This document shows, in pieces, positions 50,166 to 58,846 of a stretch of 64,000 nt of DNA. Every line of letters starts with the position of its first letter. The first letter of the stretch is position 1. The translations under genes and the position numbers were made by a program. The notes beneath the pieces were generated by a model. It had not been told where the DNA came from, did not search any database, and was given only the letters and a program-made list of their open reading frames with translations. Origin of the DNA: Andalucia godoyi (Eukaryota; Discoba; Jakobea; Jakobida; Andaluciidae); NCBI GenBank assembly GCA_009859145.1, contig VRVR01000051.1, positions 7,549 through 71,548 on the forward strand. Reading direction: 5' to 3'.

Positions 50166-53100
50166 TTAAAGAACGCCAATACATTGGATGCTGACGTCGA
50201 CAGTTCCCGAAGACGTCCATGCAGCATTTGATCCGGAGGCCGGCGAATACAAGTACAGATCAACATAGGAGATGGAGGGATCGACTTGAAGAAAGAACGG
50301 GGCCCCGGAGAGTTGTGCAGTGCAGATCGGAGCTCTGTGAAATGCACTGGCAAAGGATATTCGCATGAGATTCGAGGCAACGGACGGCGTGGACATCAGC
50401 AAATTCGCCCCGGCCCCCCATGCGGACGGAGTCCCTGCGACGTAGGTTCCGCTGGTGAATCTGCCGGCTGCTGACGCTAGCGACGCAGTCCGCGAAGCAT
50501 GCGAGGCCGGATTCATGATCAGCGTGTGTGCTGCAAATCCGCGAGTGGAAGAAAGCGTGGATGACATTTGCATCTTCGAGCTTGTTCGCAGGGATCCTGA
50601 ACCGGAGAGAGTGAGATGGCCGCGGCTGAGGTGAAGTGCTGAAGTCGGACTGGCGGTGCCAAGACCAACTTTCGGAGACCCAATACCACTCACGACCAAT
50701 GACGGATCCACAGCGCCATCCGAGCCTGTCATCGCAAAACCAATTACACCTTGCGCTCCGGTAGAACGGCGGTTAAAAAGGAGCGAGGATGCGGCCGCCA
50801 ACCCCCAAAACGGTGTGCTTGTGTAAAAGGACGCCGTAACACCGTCGGCCGTTGGAATGGCAGAAGAAGGATCGTCGGAATGATAAAACAGCGTCGAGTA
50901 CGAACTGCGATTCAGCCATCCAGAAGAGCCTCCAATCGTCAGGGACTGTTGCACTCGCAACGAGTACACATCCACATCCGCAATAGGATTCGCATTTCCG
51001 TTTGTGGAAATTCGGCCATCGGACGCTCGGATGATCAACACCAACTGTCTCGCGCCGGAAGACTGCAATGTTTCGTTGTGGCTCCCGATAACCCCTGCAG
51101 TGGACGCAAATGCCGTTGTTCGGGGAGACGGACCGGACTGCCGAAAGAAGACGAAGTCATTGGCGGCATCCATCATGACGTCAAAGTTGTTTCCAAGAGA
51201 ATTATTGCTCTTCCACGTGACACGATTTCCAAGCTGGAAATCAGGTTCCACATAGCTATTCGCCAACACAGGGCGCTCAAGTCGGCCGTTTCCGCTGACA
51301 TCCAAGATATGCGTTGCATACAGTCCCGCAGATGCATTCAGATTCACAGACACGCGACCGAAACCATGAATCGTAAGAGCTGGGACAGGTATCCCAGACT
51401 GCACATTCTCAAACACGATTCCGCCCGAAACATTCTTGTTGGCTTCTGATAAACGAAACTCCATCAAATCGCCGAGTATGTCGCCGAGTACGTACCCCGC
51501 TGCGCTCGAGACGTTAAAGTAATCGCGAATTCTCCAAACATCAAAAATCTTGTTTCCGTGCGACGACCGTGTAATCAAACCGGAATCGGCGAGTCGACTT
51601 GTGTTGACAAAAATGACATTACCGGCAATGTGCAGCTTCTTCAAAGGCAGCATCCGCCCAATGCCGAAATTCCCAGAGATTGCCGCATACGACAACACAT
51701 GCTGGGCACCTCCGTACTGGCCGAAGTACACGACCATGGAATTGTCCGAGATCGACGCATTGACCCGCAACTGGACAGACGACGTATTTCCAATCACAAA
51801 CGGGAAATTCGTCTGCAGCCTTGGCGACTGATTCACAGAGACATTAACGCCCACCGCCCCTGTTGAATCGATGCGAAGTGTCTGCAAGAAGGAGACATGA
51901 CTTGCCCGCCCCACGGAATCGAATGCAAGGCTGAAGAATCGGCCAAATGAAGTGGTCTGGCTTCGTCCGACAAACCCCATTTCTGGGCACTGAATCGCAT
52001 ACAGGTCTGGCCGAACAGACAAGACTCCAAGGTCCACATTTTGACCCTGAACTGTCAGATTTCCAAAAACGTTCACACTTGCTCCCTGTACACTGCCAAG
52101 AACCACAGTATCCAACAACAATGACGGGGACGAAACTTGCAAGATGCTCGCCACAGCAAACGACGTCGCCGACGCGCCAGACGCAACAACGTTGCCAGTA
52201 ACAGACAGGGTTTTCGATAGCATCGCAGCGCCAACATTGATGCTCCGGGTAAGGAGGTCGGTGGAGACAAACCCATTTCCGGTGACAGCCAGAATTCGAC
52301 CAGTTGAAACGGAATCTCTCACCACACAATCTGCGAGTACGTCGATCGCACCCGATACATTGAAAACACCTCGGAAGACTGCATCTCCCCCTGCACGAAC
52401 GACGCCGTTCACTCCCAACGTTCCCGTGATGCTCGTAGACAAATTGAGCACAACAGCAAACTGGGACACAAGCCGGCTCGTCGTCACAGATGCTGCGGCC
52501 TGGACTGTCACAGGAGCTTCGATCACAGCAGATGCTGCCGTCAACGGGCCAAGCACGTACATGTTGTCCGCAAGGGATGCGCTCGACTGTACCAATAGGT
52601 TGCCGGTAGCAGTCATGGAACTTCCGAAAATCGCAGGAGCAGCGGCATTGACGCGAGAAGACGTAACCGGACCTAATGTACAGTTTTCCACGACAAACAG
52701 CGTCAGCAACGACACTGGCGACGACAAAGTCACCAGTTGATTCAGAACTGCGCTGGAGGCAGACGTCGACCCGATCACGACAGCATTCTGAGAAACAAAG
52801 TTCCCAAACATTGCGAATCCCTGAATTTCAAACCCAGCCGAGGCGGCGACGTCGTGAAATTTACAAACGTCCGAGCAAGAAGCGGAAACGTTGCCAAGAA
52901 CGACAACAGAAGACTTGAAAAGACTGGGAAGATTTGGAGATGAAATGACGAGCGCTTCCGAATCCAGTATGCCATTTGTCAAGGATACATTCGACTGAAC
53001 CACGACGTTCCCGTCAGCAACAACAGAGCCCAGCAACGCGACAGAACCAGACAAGCTGTTGCAGGCTGTCATGCCTCTAAAATAGGCCGACGCTGCATGA

Positions 53101-55115
53101 AGGTCCTTGGAAAGGAAAGCACTGCCACCGAAAACAGCATTCCCGTTAGAGATGATACCATGAACAAGCAGCGGTCCTCCAATCACAACTGCCGGTGAGA
53201 ACATTGCTGCACCCGACACCGCAATAGAGTGATTCAAAACAAGCGCTTCCATAGCAAAAGAGCTGTTGATGGCTAATTCACCCATAATCAAACCATTTCC
53301 CAACACCGCAAGTCTCCCCGACACGGCTCCGGAATGCAAACGCACATCGCTAAGAGAATCCATCGATCCAAACAGAGCGAATTCCGCTGCATTGGAAATG
53401 ACATCTCCAAATACAGAGAGGTTCGTGGTGTTCATCGCAAACACGTCGACGCTTTGCAAAAAGGAGACGTTCTGCAACTGCAGTGCCCCAGACAGCTGCA
53501 GTGCAGAACTTGCAACAAGAGATCCATTGAAATCCGAGGTGGCAATGTTTTCGAGGCCAATAAAACGGGCGGAAGTGGATGCAAATATATTCTGAGAACC
53601 CAAAGTCTGAAGACCGAGGACCGTTAGATTGCGATGAAGCTGCACCGATCCAGACACGATGAGGTCCCCCTGCACCTGCCAGGAGTTCGACACGAACACA
53701 GAATGTGCAAAAGCATCCTGGGTCACAGATGTGCTTCTGTTCGCATAGGCATCGGCATCAACCTCTAAGTTATGCATCACCTGCAGGGTTCCAACAGACA
53801 TATTCGACGCAACAGAAACGTGAAGTCCCACAGACGCGTTGCCGAGACTTTGAACGGCACCGCTGAGTTTCATTGCGCTCGTGGCCAACAAGTCACCAAG
53901 AACTGTCGTGTTTGACAGTGACACCGTAGAGCGAAACAATGTCTGTTCAACGAAGAACACATCCGCGGCTTGGACAACAAGACGCTCAAGGTTCACGGCG
54001 AATGCATCCAGACTGGGAGCAGTTCTGAATGTTGGCGGCTGCGATTGTCTCGTAATATTTAGCGATCCACCCTCAAATATGTGGATGGCGCGCGCGACCA
54101 AAGCGCCATCGTGATCACAATTGACGGCATCCAGATTACCGGCTACGCGAACAAGAGACCCATGGAAGGATGACAGTGTGGAGCTGTCCGTTGACAACGC
54201 CCTGGCAAGACCAGACGAGGGGGTGTAGATCGAAATATTGCCTTGAAGCGTCGACAGTGACGCACTCAGGAATGACCGCAGCTCCGCCACCCGAACGGGA
54301 CCGTGGACCGTGGATCGATCGGACACTGTCGCCAGCGAGCGAACATGAAGCTTACGCATGTGCGATACGGTTTCCATCGGCTCAAGTAAATCAATGCGCT
54401 CGACGGTTCCAGAGCCTGAAATCGCCAACGAATGTACAGTGGACGGCGAACTGGATATGAGAAGCGCTCGAGAGCCGAGAAGAGTGAAGCCTGTCGCGTG
54501 GATGCCTCCACGCAGTTGCAGCGGTGCTTGCAGAACGGAAATGCCACGGACTGACAGATTTTGCTGGACGACGACATCCCCGTTGGCAAACACTCCGCCA
54601 CTCGCGAACGTCCCCTTCGAACTGCGAAATGCTGAAACTGTCAGTGATTTGGCCCCCGTGAGCGAACCGGCAATCGCAACCGACCGCAGGAATTGGACCG
54701 GAGCCTCGATTTTCCGCACCGCAATCGCATGCAGGAAGAATATGAACACCGAAACACAAACCGCAAGCAACATCGCGTAGAGCGCAAGCCCAATCACGGC
54801 TCTTCGTGAGGGTGCATAGGGATGGATAATTGGGAACACCTCCCTTTGCAGAGTGCCGTCCAGTGCAAACTCATCGGCTTCGGCAGCCGATCGAGATATA
54901 CGGTTCAGAGGAACAATCGGCGGCAGCGAGCACACGATCTCAGGCGATGCCCCGTGCTCTAACAGATAGCTCCGCACCTGTCGGTCCTCCTCGGAAAAGT
55001 CAGCAAGTGTAAACGGTTGCGAACCCACCGACGGCATCACTTTGGCATTCTTCGGTGACGAAACTTGCAGCATCTCTCGTTTAATCGCACAGCGGTGCTC
55101 CGCGGAATCATCCAA
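50166..55115 (-). CDS. Giant type II membrane protein with phage-tail-fibre-like ectodomain
   Basis: 1649 residues, one exon. The N-terminal ~105 residues are cytoplasmic-like. One membrane helix spans about 106-133 (VIGLALYAMLLAVCVSVF), without a cleavable signal. The rest is a Ser/Val/Asn-rich array of short beta-strand repeats with patterns such as NLSVRG, GDVVVQ, NLTVLG and SVSGRLAVLGNG, dense in N-x-S/T sequons, fitting an extracellular glycosylated stalk. Toward the C-terminus, GNFGIGRMLPLKKLHIAGN and KVGLGTASPTSALHLSRG resemble the GIGTxxPxxKLxVxG units of phage tail fibres and their intramolecular chaperone-type heads. A paralogue starts at 62106. Function (adhesion, surface coat) is inferred. 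Confidence 0.75.
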   Translation of the reverse strand: MDDSAEHRCAIKREMLQVSSPKNAKVMPSVGSQPFTLADFSEEDRQVRSYLLEHGASPEIVCSLPPIVPLNRISRSAAEADEFALDGTLQREVFPIIHPYAPSRRAVIGLALYAMLLAVCVSVFIFFLHAIAVRKIEAPVQFLRSVAIAGSLTGAKSLTVSAFRSSKGTFASGGVFANGDVVVQQNLSVRGISVLQAPLQLRGGIHATGFTLLGSRALLISSSPSTVHSLAISGSGTVERIDLLEPMETVSHMRKLHVRSLATVSDRSTVHGPVRVAELRSFLSASLSTLQGNISIYTPSSGLARALSTDSSTLSSFHGSLVRVAGNLDAVNCDHDGALVARAIHIFEGGSLNITRQSQPPTFRTAPSLDAFAVNLERLVVQAADVFFVEQTLFRSTVSLSNTTVLGDLLATSAMKLSGAVQSLGNASVGLHVSVASNMSVGTLQVMHNLEVDADAYANRSTSVTQDAFAHSVFVSNSWQVQGDLIVSGSVQLHRNLTVLGLQTLGSQNIFASTSARFIGLENIATSDFNGSLVASSALQLSGALQLQNVSFLQSVDVFAMNTTNLSVFGDVISNAAEFALFGSMDSLSDVRLHSGAVSGRLAVLGNGLIMGELAINSSFAMEALVLNHSIAVSGAAMFSPAVVIGGPLLVHGIISNGNAVFGGSAFLSKDLHAASAYFRGMTACNSLSGSVALLGSVVADGNVVVQSNVSLTNGILDSEALVISSPNLPSLFKSSVVVLGNVSASCSDVCKFHDVAASAGFEIQGFAMFGNFVSQNAVVIGSTSASSAVLNQLVTLSSPVSLLTLFVVENCTLGPVTSSRVNAAAPAIFGSSMTATGNLLVQSSASLADNMYVLGPLTAASAVIEAPVTVQAAASVTTSRLVSQFAVVLNLSTSITGTLGVNGVVRAGGDAVFRGVFNVSGAIDVLADCVVRDSVSTGRILAVTGNGFVSTDLLTRSINVGAAMLSKTLSVTGNVVASGASATSFAVASILQVSSPSLLLDTVVLGSVQGASVNVFGNLTVQGQNVDLGVLSVRPDLYAIQCPEMGFVGRSQTTSFGRFFSLAFDSVGRASHVSFLQTLRIDSTGAVGVNVSVNQSPRLQTNFPFVIGNTSSVQLRVNASISDNSMVVYFGQYGGAQHVLSYAAISGNFGIGRMLPLKKLHIAGNVIFVNTSRLADSGLITRSSHGNKIFDVWRIRDYFNVSSAAGYVLGDILGDLMEFRLSEANKNVSGGIVFENVQSGIPVPALTIHGFGRVSVNLNASAGLYATHILDVSGNGRLERPVLANSYVEPDFQLGNRVTWKSNNSLGNNFDVMMDAANDFVFFRQSGPSPRTTAFASTAGVIGSHNETLQSSGARQLVLIIRASDGRISTNGNANPIADVDVYSLRVQQSLTIGGSSGWLNRSSYSTLFYHSDDPSSAIPTADGVTASFYTSTPFWGLAAASSLLFNRRSTGAQGVIGFAMTGSDGAVDPSLVVSGIGSPKVGLGTASPTSALHLSRGHLTLSGSGSLRTSSKMQMSSTLSSTRGFAAHTLIMNPASHASRTASLASAAGRFTSGTYVAGTPSAWGAGANLLMSTPSVASNLMRISFASAFHRAPICTAQLSGAPFFLQVDPSISYVDLYLYSPASGSNAAWTSSGTVDVSIQCIGVL

Positions 55116-55309
55116 GAAATGCCCCTTTAATCAATTCTTCTACGAATACGACTACTCCTAATAATGATGCTGATGGTCATTGGATGAATTGACTCTGGCG
55201 TCCGGGATCGAAGACCGAAAAATTGTTGAAACCACCACCGACCGCCACCAGAGACGCTGGGTACGGTTGACAGCTCTGTGCATCAGCGTTGAACATCGAA
55301 CAACAAGAT

Positions 55310-55682
55310 TTTCCGACCGTAGTCAAATCCAGAATTTCTTTTCATTCTTCACTTTCCTTTCTCTCTTTCTTTCATTTTCTGTTTGATTGTGTTTTCATAA
55401 TCGAACCCTCAAACAGCGTCTTTCATCAGAGACAAAGACAAAGCATCTGGTGGCTCCAAAGAGGGATCTTCCCAACAAACTCAATCCGACCATGCCCGAA
55501 GATACCGAGACCCAACAAACGCGTTGATCCCCTGTCGTCGGAGGCGGAGAGCAACATGTTTTTAAATTCACGGAGATATGATCGATTGCGTTCGGAATGC
55601 AAAACAAAAACATGTGGCTAGGATCTCTCTTCGGTGACAGCTTAGCCGATGATGATCAATAGTGATTCATGTTCTGGCGAGC
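55310..55682. repeat. Dispersed repeat family C, copy 2
   Basis: Inverted counterpart of 1-332. It is bounded by a GACCGTAGTC end at about 55314-55324 and the GGCGAGC end at about 55676-55682. Its open frames have no domain. It contains CT-rich sequence at about 55345-55380 absent from copy 1. The class is unknown. Confidence 0.7.
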
Positions 55683-55888
55683 GGCCATGAAGGCGAATCT
55701 TTGGCTCAACTGATGTAACTGATCAACCGCAAAAAAATCAAGTTGAAACTTACTTACACTACCTTCTTTTTTCTTCTTTCTTTCTTATTAATCATTCTTG
55801 ATCTTGAGAGACAGTCGCGAACCGCAGATTCCTACTGCGAGAAGGACAAAAGGCTTTGACAGAGGACGAAGAAAAAAAAATGAAGACT

Positions 55889-55960
55889 TGCGCATGCGGG
55901 GAGTCGAACCCCGGTCATAACCTTGGAAGGGTCACATACTAACCGTTGTACTACATGCGC
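55889..55960 (-). tRNA. trnG-TCC: tRNA-Gly(TCC)
   Basis: 72 nt. The acceptor stem is GCGCATG/CATGCGC with discriminator A. The D-arm is GTACAACGGTTAGTAT. The anticodon loop is CTTCCAA (anticodon TCC) on a TGACC/GGTTA stem. The T-arm is CGGGGTTCGACTCCCCG. There is no intron. The surrounding sequence (55683-56140) holds no other gene before the DMAC1-like frame. Confidence 0.95.
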
Positions 55961-56140
55961 CTGATTGGACAATAGAGCATTCTGCAATCATCATGTCCCT
56001 TTCGCTGTACAGAATTCCTATTTTAAAAAATCTGCAAATTGCAGAAACGCTCGTTTTTTTATGTTTTGTTTTGGTTTTTTCCGGAATGAAATGCATCACA
56101 ATAACCATAAGAAGAGCAAGAACAAGGCGTGGCGTCGGAA

Positions 56141-56365
56141 ATGGAGTCGGAAATGACGGACTGTCTTGGATGTCGCATAATGGGAACTGTTTCTTTTCTT
56201 GCGTGCTCGGGATACACGCTTTATCATCGGCCCAAGCTGACGCCGACGATCTCTGCGTCGTCTCTTCGATGGCGCCAAGCGCTTAATGTCATCTCTCTCG
56301 GGTTCTTGGGAGCTGCCGTGTATCGCTGGAACATGACTATTCACAAGAGACCCACTGCTCAATAG
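56141..56365 (+). CDS. DMAC1/TMEM261-like small membrane protein (DUF4536)
   Basis: 74 residues from the ATG at 56141; the frame opens at a GTG at 56129, and another ATG is at 56153. The sequence has a C-x-x-C pair (DCLGCRIMGT), a first hydrophobic helix (GTVSFLACSGYTLYHRP), and a second ending GFLGAAVYRWNM. That CxxC-helix-Y-helix-YR layout is the DUF4536 pattern of DMAC1, which assists assembly of the distal membrane arm of mitochondrial complex I. The short length matches the family core. Confidence is moderate because of size. Confidence 0.65.
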   Translation: MESEMTDCLGCRIMGTVSFLACSGYTLYHRPKLTPTISASSLRWRQALNVISLGFLGAAVYRWNMTIHKRPTAQ

Positions 56366-56406
56366 AGAAATATCCGAGGATGACATCTAAAGTAACCTGC
56401 TACTGT

Positions 56407-57819
56407 TTACTTTTTGCTGGTCGTGCTGCGCACTGGGACAATGTAGACGGGAAGCGCAGTCTTGTTGGGGACGAAGCAGTTTCGGTGGGAGTTGACGACA
56501 TCTGGATCGTACACCGTTAGTCCATTATATAGTTCTTGGTTCCAGCGCGCGTCCTGAGACCCGTATCTCTTGCTGACGAGTGTTCCGTTTGCAGGATCAA
56601 ACCGGGGCCTTGGCGTTCGAATGTCTTTTGAAAACGGCTGGGTCGTCACCAGGGCTTCCTCGACTGGAATAATCGAGTTCAATGCAGGTTCTTGTTTGGG
56701 GGCCTCTCGGACAGGAAATGCAGAGCGCGGACGACGTTTCGGATAGTTCCGCGAAGACGAAAGTGCCGAATCCGGCTCATACCCGCTTTGGTGACTGCCA
56801 TGCTGTTCGGCGTCGTATTCATAAGGCAGATGGTTTGCATCGTCGTGGTCGTTGTCACGGAGGTGAATGCTGTGCGAGTTAACGGACCTGAGAAACTGGT
56901 TTTGCTCAAAAATCTTCTTCTGTGTGTCTTCCTGCGCCAGTGTAAAGGGATCCGAGACGACAACGGCATGTGCTCGTGGAAACGCCGACGAAGGCCTCTT
57001 CGTCTTCCCCAGTAATGGCTTGGAGGCACCCACGGAATCGGCCATGGAGCTTCTGAATCGCTGCGTCGTGTACGTTCCTCCGATGATGTACCCGTGTCGA
57101 GGACTGCTGCAAGCGCTGTTGGTAGCGCTGTTGGTGGTGCTGTTGAAATTGCTCACTTCCGAGGCACATATGCTCACTCTGCTCTCCGCACGCGACGGAA
57201 TCACAGATCCACCAGGCGCAGTACTTTGCAATCCGCCCGCCTTTGAATGCGACAGCGAGCAGTTCTTCAGCGGTGTTGGATCCAGCGGCTTGTGCTGCTG
57301 CTGCTGCTGCTGCTGCGGGTTACTGTGATGAAACGACCTGTTCAAGTCTATTGGACTAGCGCTCGATGCTGTTGCAGATCTCGGAACAACAATCCTGGAC
57401 GACAATGATGATGGCGGCTGCTGATACTGTGTCTTGCCCTTGTTGCTGTTATTGTCGTTGTTGCTCGAAGATCGGTCTTCAAGTAGCTTGCTGATGGCAG
57501 CGTCCATGACATCTGGCTTTCGGTCATTCTCGTTTGCCGATCCAAACTTCCCGTTGCTCTTTGACGGCAACAGCGACGACGGCATGCTCAGTCCCGACAG
57601 TGCCGCCGTGACGGAAAGAAACGCCGTGGCGGCTGTTAGCTGGGTCGTTGTTGAGGTCTCTGCCTTGTTTGCACTGGCATTCGTTGTAATTCGGAACGGT
57701 GAATAGTCACTCGACACATTCGATCGATAAGGAGCCGATAACGGACGAGCAGTCGGCCGAAACGCTCGACGAGCCGCATCCGGCGGCACCATCTGTTCCT
57801 CAAAGACTTGCTTCTTCAT
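56407..57819 (-). CDS. Disordered Ser/Pro/Gln-rich protein with RPxSA motifs
   Basis: 470 residues from the ATG at 57819 (the frame opens at 57870). It is mostly low-complexity Ser/Asn/Gln (a Q tract from CAG/CTG repeats). A recurring R-P-x-S-A-F/P motif appears three times (ARPLSAPYRS, KRPSSAFPRA, RPRSAFPVRE). More ordered segments are HAVVVSDPFTLAQEDTQKKIF (about residues 280-300, given in part) and the C-terminal ~80 residues (RTPRPRFDPANGTL ... YDPDVVNSHRNCFVPNKTALP). RPxSA-type motifs occur in several ciliary and microtubule-associated proteins, but I recognise no family. Probably real, given sense-codon composition and a conserved-looking C-terminus. Confidence 0.55.
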   Translation of the reverse strand: MKKQVFEEQMVPPDAARRAFRPTARPLSAPYRSNVSSDYSPFRITTNASANKAETSTTTQLTAATAFLSVTAALSGLSMPSSLLPSKSNGKFGSANENDRKPDVMDAAISKLLEDRSSSNNDNNSNKGKTQYQQPPSSLSSRIVVPRSATASSASPIDLNRSFHHSNPQQQQQQQHKPLDPTPLKNCSLSHSKAGGLQSTAPGGSVIPSRAESRVSICASEVSNFNSTTNSATNSACSSPRHGYIIGGTYTTQRFRSSMADSVGASKPLLGKTKRPSSAFPRAHAVVVSDPFTLAQEDTQKKIFEQNQFLRSVNSHSIHLRDNDHDDANHLPYEYDAEQHGSHQSGYEPDSALSSSRNYPKRRPRSAFPVREAPKQEPALNSIIPVEEALVTTQPFSKDIRTPRPRFDPANGTLVSKRYGSQDARWNQELYNGLTVYDPDVVNSHRNCFVPNKTALPVYIVPVRSTTSKK

Positions 57820-58034
57820 TAAACAAGCATTCACAGGGTGGACTGTGTTTATCCATACGCAATAAAGCAAGGATCGGGGTGACTGTACGTAGACACTATT
57901 ACTTCAATCGTCTGTTCTTCCTTTGTCTTCAGGATATCCGTCTTCTCACTGCTGACTTTCCTGAGGGGAATGCGGAATAATAACACGTCATTGTCATGCA
58001 TACAAAAAGAATACATAAACCGACACGGTCAAAA

Positions 58035-58093
58035 CTGGCCGACACTAGCACGTTTGTTTCACAGGGAATCCGTGCTTACGCACGCTCGGCCAG
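58035..58093 (+). other. Nested stem near the left end of F2
   Basis: The same CTGGCCGA/TCGGCCAG and AGCACG/CGTGCT stems as in F1 (31947-32005), with changed loop bases. Confidence 0.6.
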
Positions 58094-58205
58094 AATTCAT
58101 TAGGTAACACATTTTCGACATTATTTAAGGCAGCATCCGTAGCCATCTATTCTATCATTCGTTGGTTTCACTTTTTTATTCAAATATGGGCGTGAGTGCG
58201 CTGGG

Positions 58206-58536
58206 ATGACGCATTCGCCTACGCCTACGCCGCCCGATGCAGGGCCTCCTAGGTCCCGCAGACCTCCTAAGAGACAACGTGTCACTACGCCTACCACCTC
58301 TTCCTACTCTCGTATCTCCAGTTGCATCAATCGCTGCAACTGAGGACACGAAAGCGCCTGCTGCTAGGGCCGTCAGAATCAAAAAAATGCACGCTTCTCA
58401 GGAACAACGTGTCACGCTGAGAAAGTGGCTCACCGATTGATCGAGATTGGGAACGGAGCGCGGAGCATTTATCTAAAGAGCGCCGTGAGGCGTGTTGGGG
58501 GCCGATCCCCTTCCCGGCAACGCGATGCAAGATTGA
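58206..58536 (+). pseudogene. Fanzor nuclease N- and C-terminal fragments fused by deletion in F2
   Basis: The ATG at 58206 opens a Pro/Arg-rich basic leader (MTHSPTPTPPDAGPP, then RRPPKRQRV). After a frame change near 58320 the next frame reads RAVRIKKMHASQEQRVTLRK then WLTD. This is the N-terminal helical motif of TnpB/Fanzor proteins (R-K-I-x-x-P-T-x-E-Q ... L-x-x-W). At about 58437 it jumps directly to the C-terminal DRDW segment, and one base later to NGARSIYLK, ending MQD with a stop at 58534-58536. RuvC-I, RuvC-II and the zinc ribbon are deleted. F1 and F2 together outline the parent protein. Confidence 0.8.
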
Positions 58537-58538
58537 AT

Positions 58539-58564
58539 ATGCATGTCTATTCGTAGATATGCAT
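58539..58564 (+). ncRNA. Candidate guide-RNA (omega/fRNA) scaffold hairpin of F2
   Basis: This 26-mer is identical to the sense strand of 31580-31555: an 11-bp stem (one G-U pair) with a UUCG loop, two bases after the Fanzor stop. Perfect identity here contrasts with frequent differences in the coding sequence just upstream. Confidence 0.55.
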
Positions 58565-58587
58565 GCTCAGTGTATAATGCAGGCGTT

Positions 58588-58846
58588 GTACTGGATCGGC
58601 AGATCGTTCAGCTCATTTATCGTTCCAGTGTGGTGACGTTGATGGTCCGACCGAATCGACAACCTTCGACCAGAATGCACGATAAGCGTACATGCACGAT
58701 AACCGTTCTTTCGCTCTTGGGAAAGGATCCGTCCTATCGGTGTGTCCCGACCTATGATCATTTACTTTCTTCTTTGATGTGGCATTAATTATATTATTAG
58801 TGTATTTTAAATTCTCGGTGATTTGAGGTTGAGAGGTATAGAAGCC
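58588..58846. other. Spacer upstream of the NSUN2-like gene, no gene seen
   Basis: AT-rich toward its 3' end. Frames crossing it lack domains. Confidence 0.4.

Larger units (their letters stand above)
57948..58587 (+). mobile_element. Fanzor transposon, internally deleted copy F2
   Basis: Plus-oriented homologue of F1. The left end is near 57948 (CTGACTTT block), with the structured stem at 58035-58093. The shared GCAGCATCCGTAGCCATC block follows, then the Fanzor start and N-terminal region (absent from F1), an internal deletion at about 58437, the Fanzor C-terminal end, the 26-nt hairpin and the terminal motif TGTATAATGCAGGCG (58571-58585). Only a 4-bp ACTG repeat flanks it, too short to call a target duplication. 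The zinc ribbon present in F1 is lost here. Confidence 0.8.

Noticed and set aside
57944-58592. ACTG as a target-site duplication of F2
   Set aside because: Only 4 bp match at uncertain boundaries, so chance cannot be excluded.
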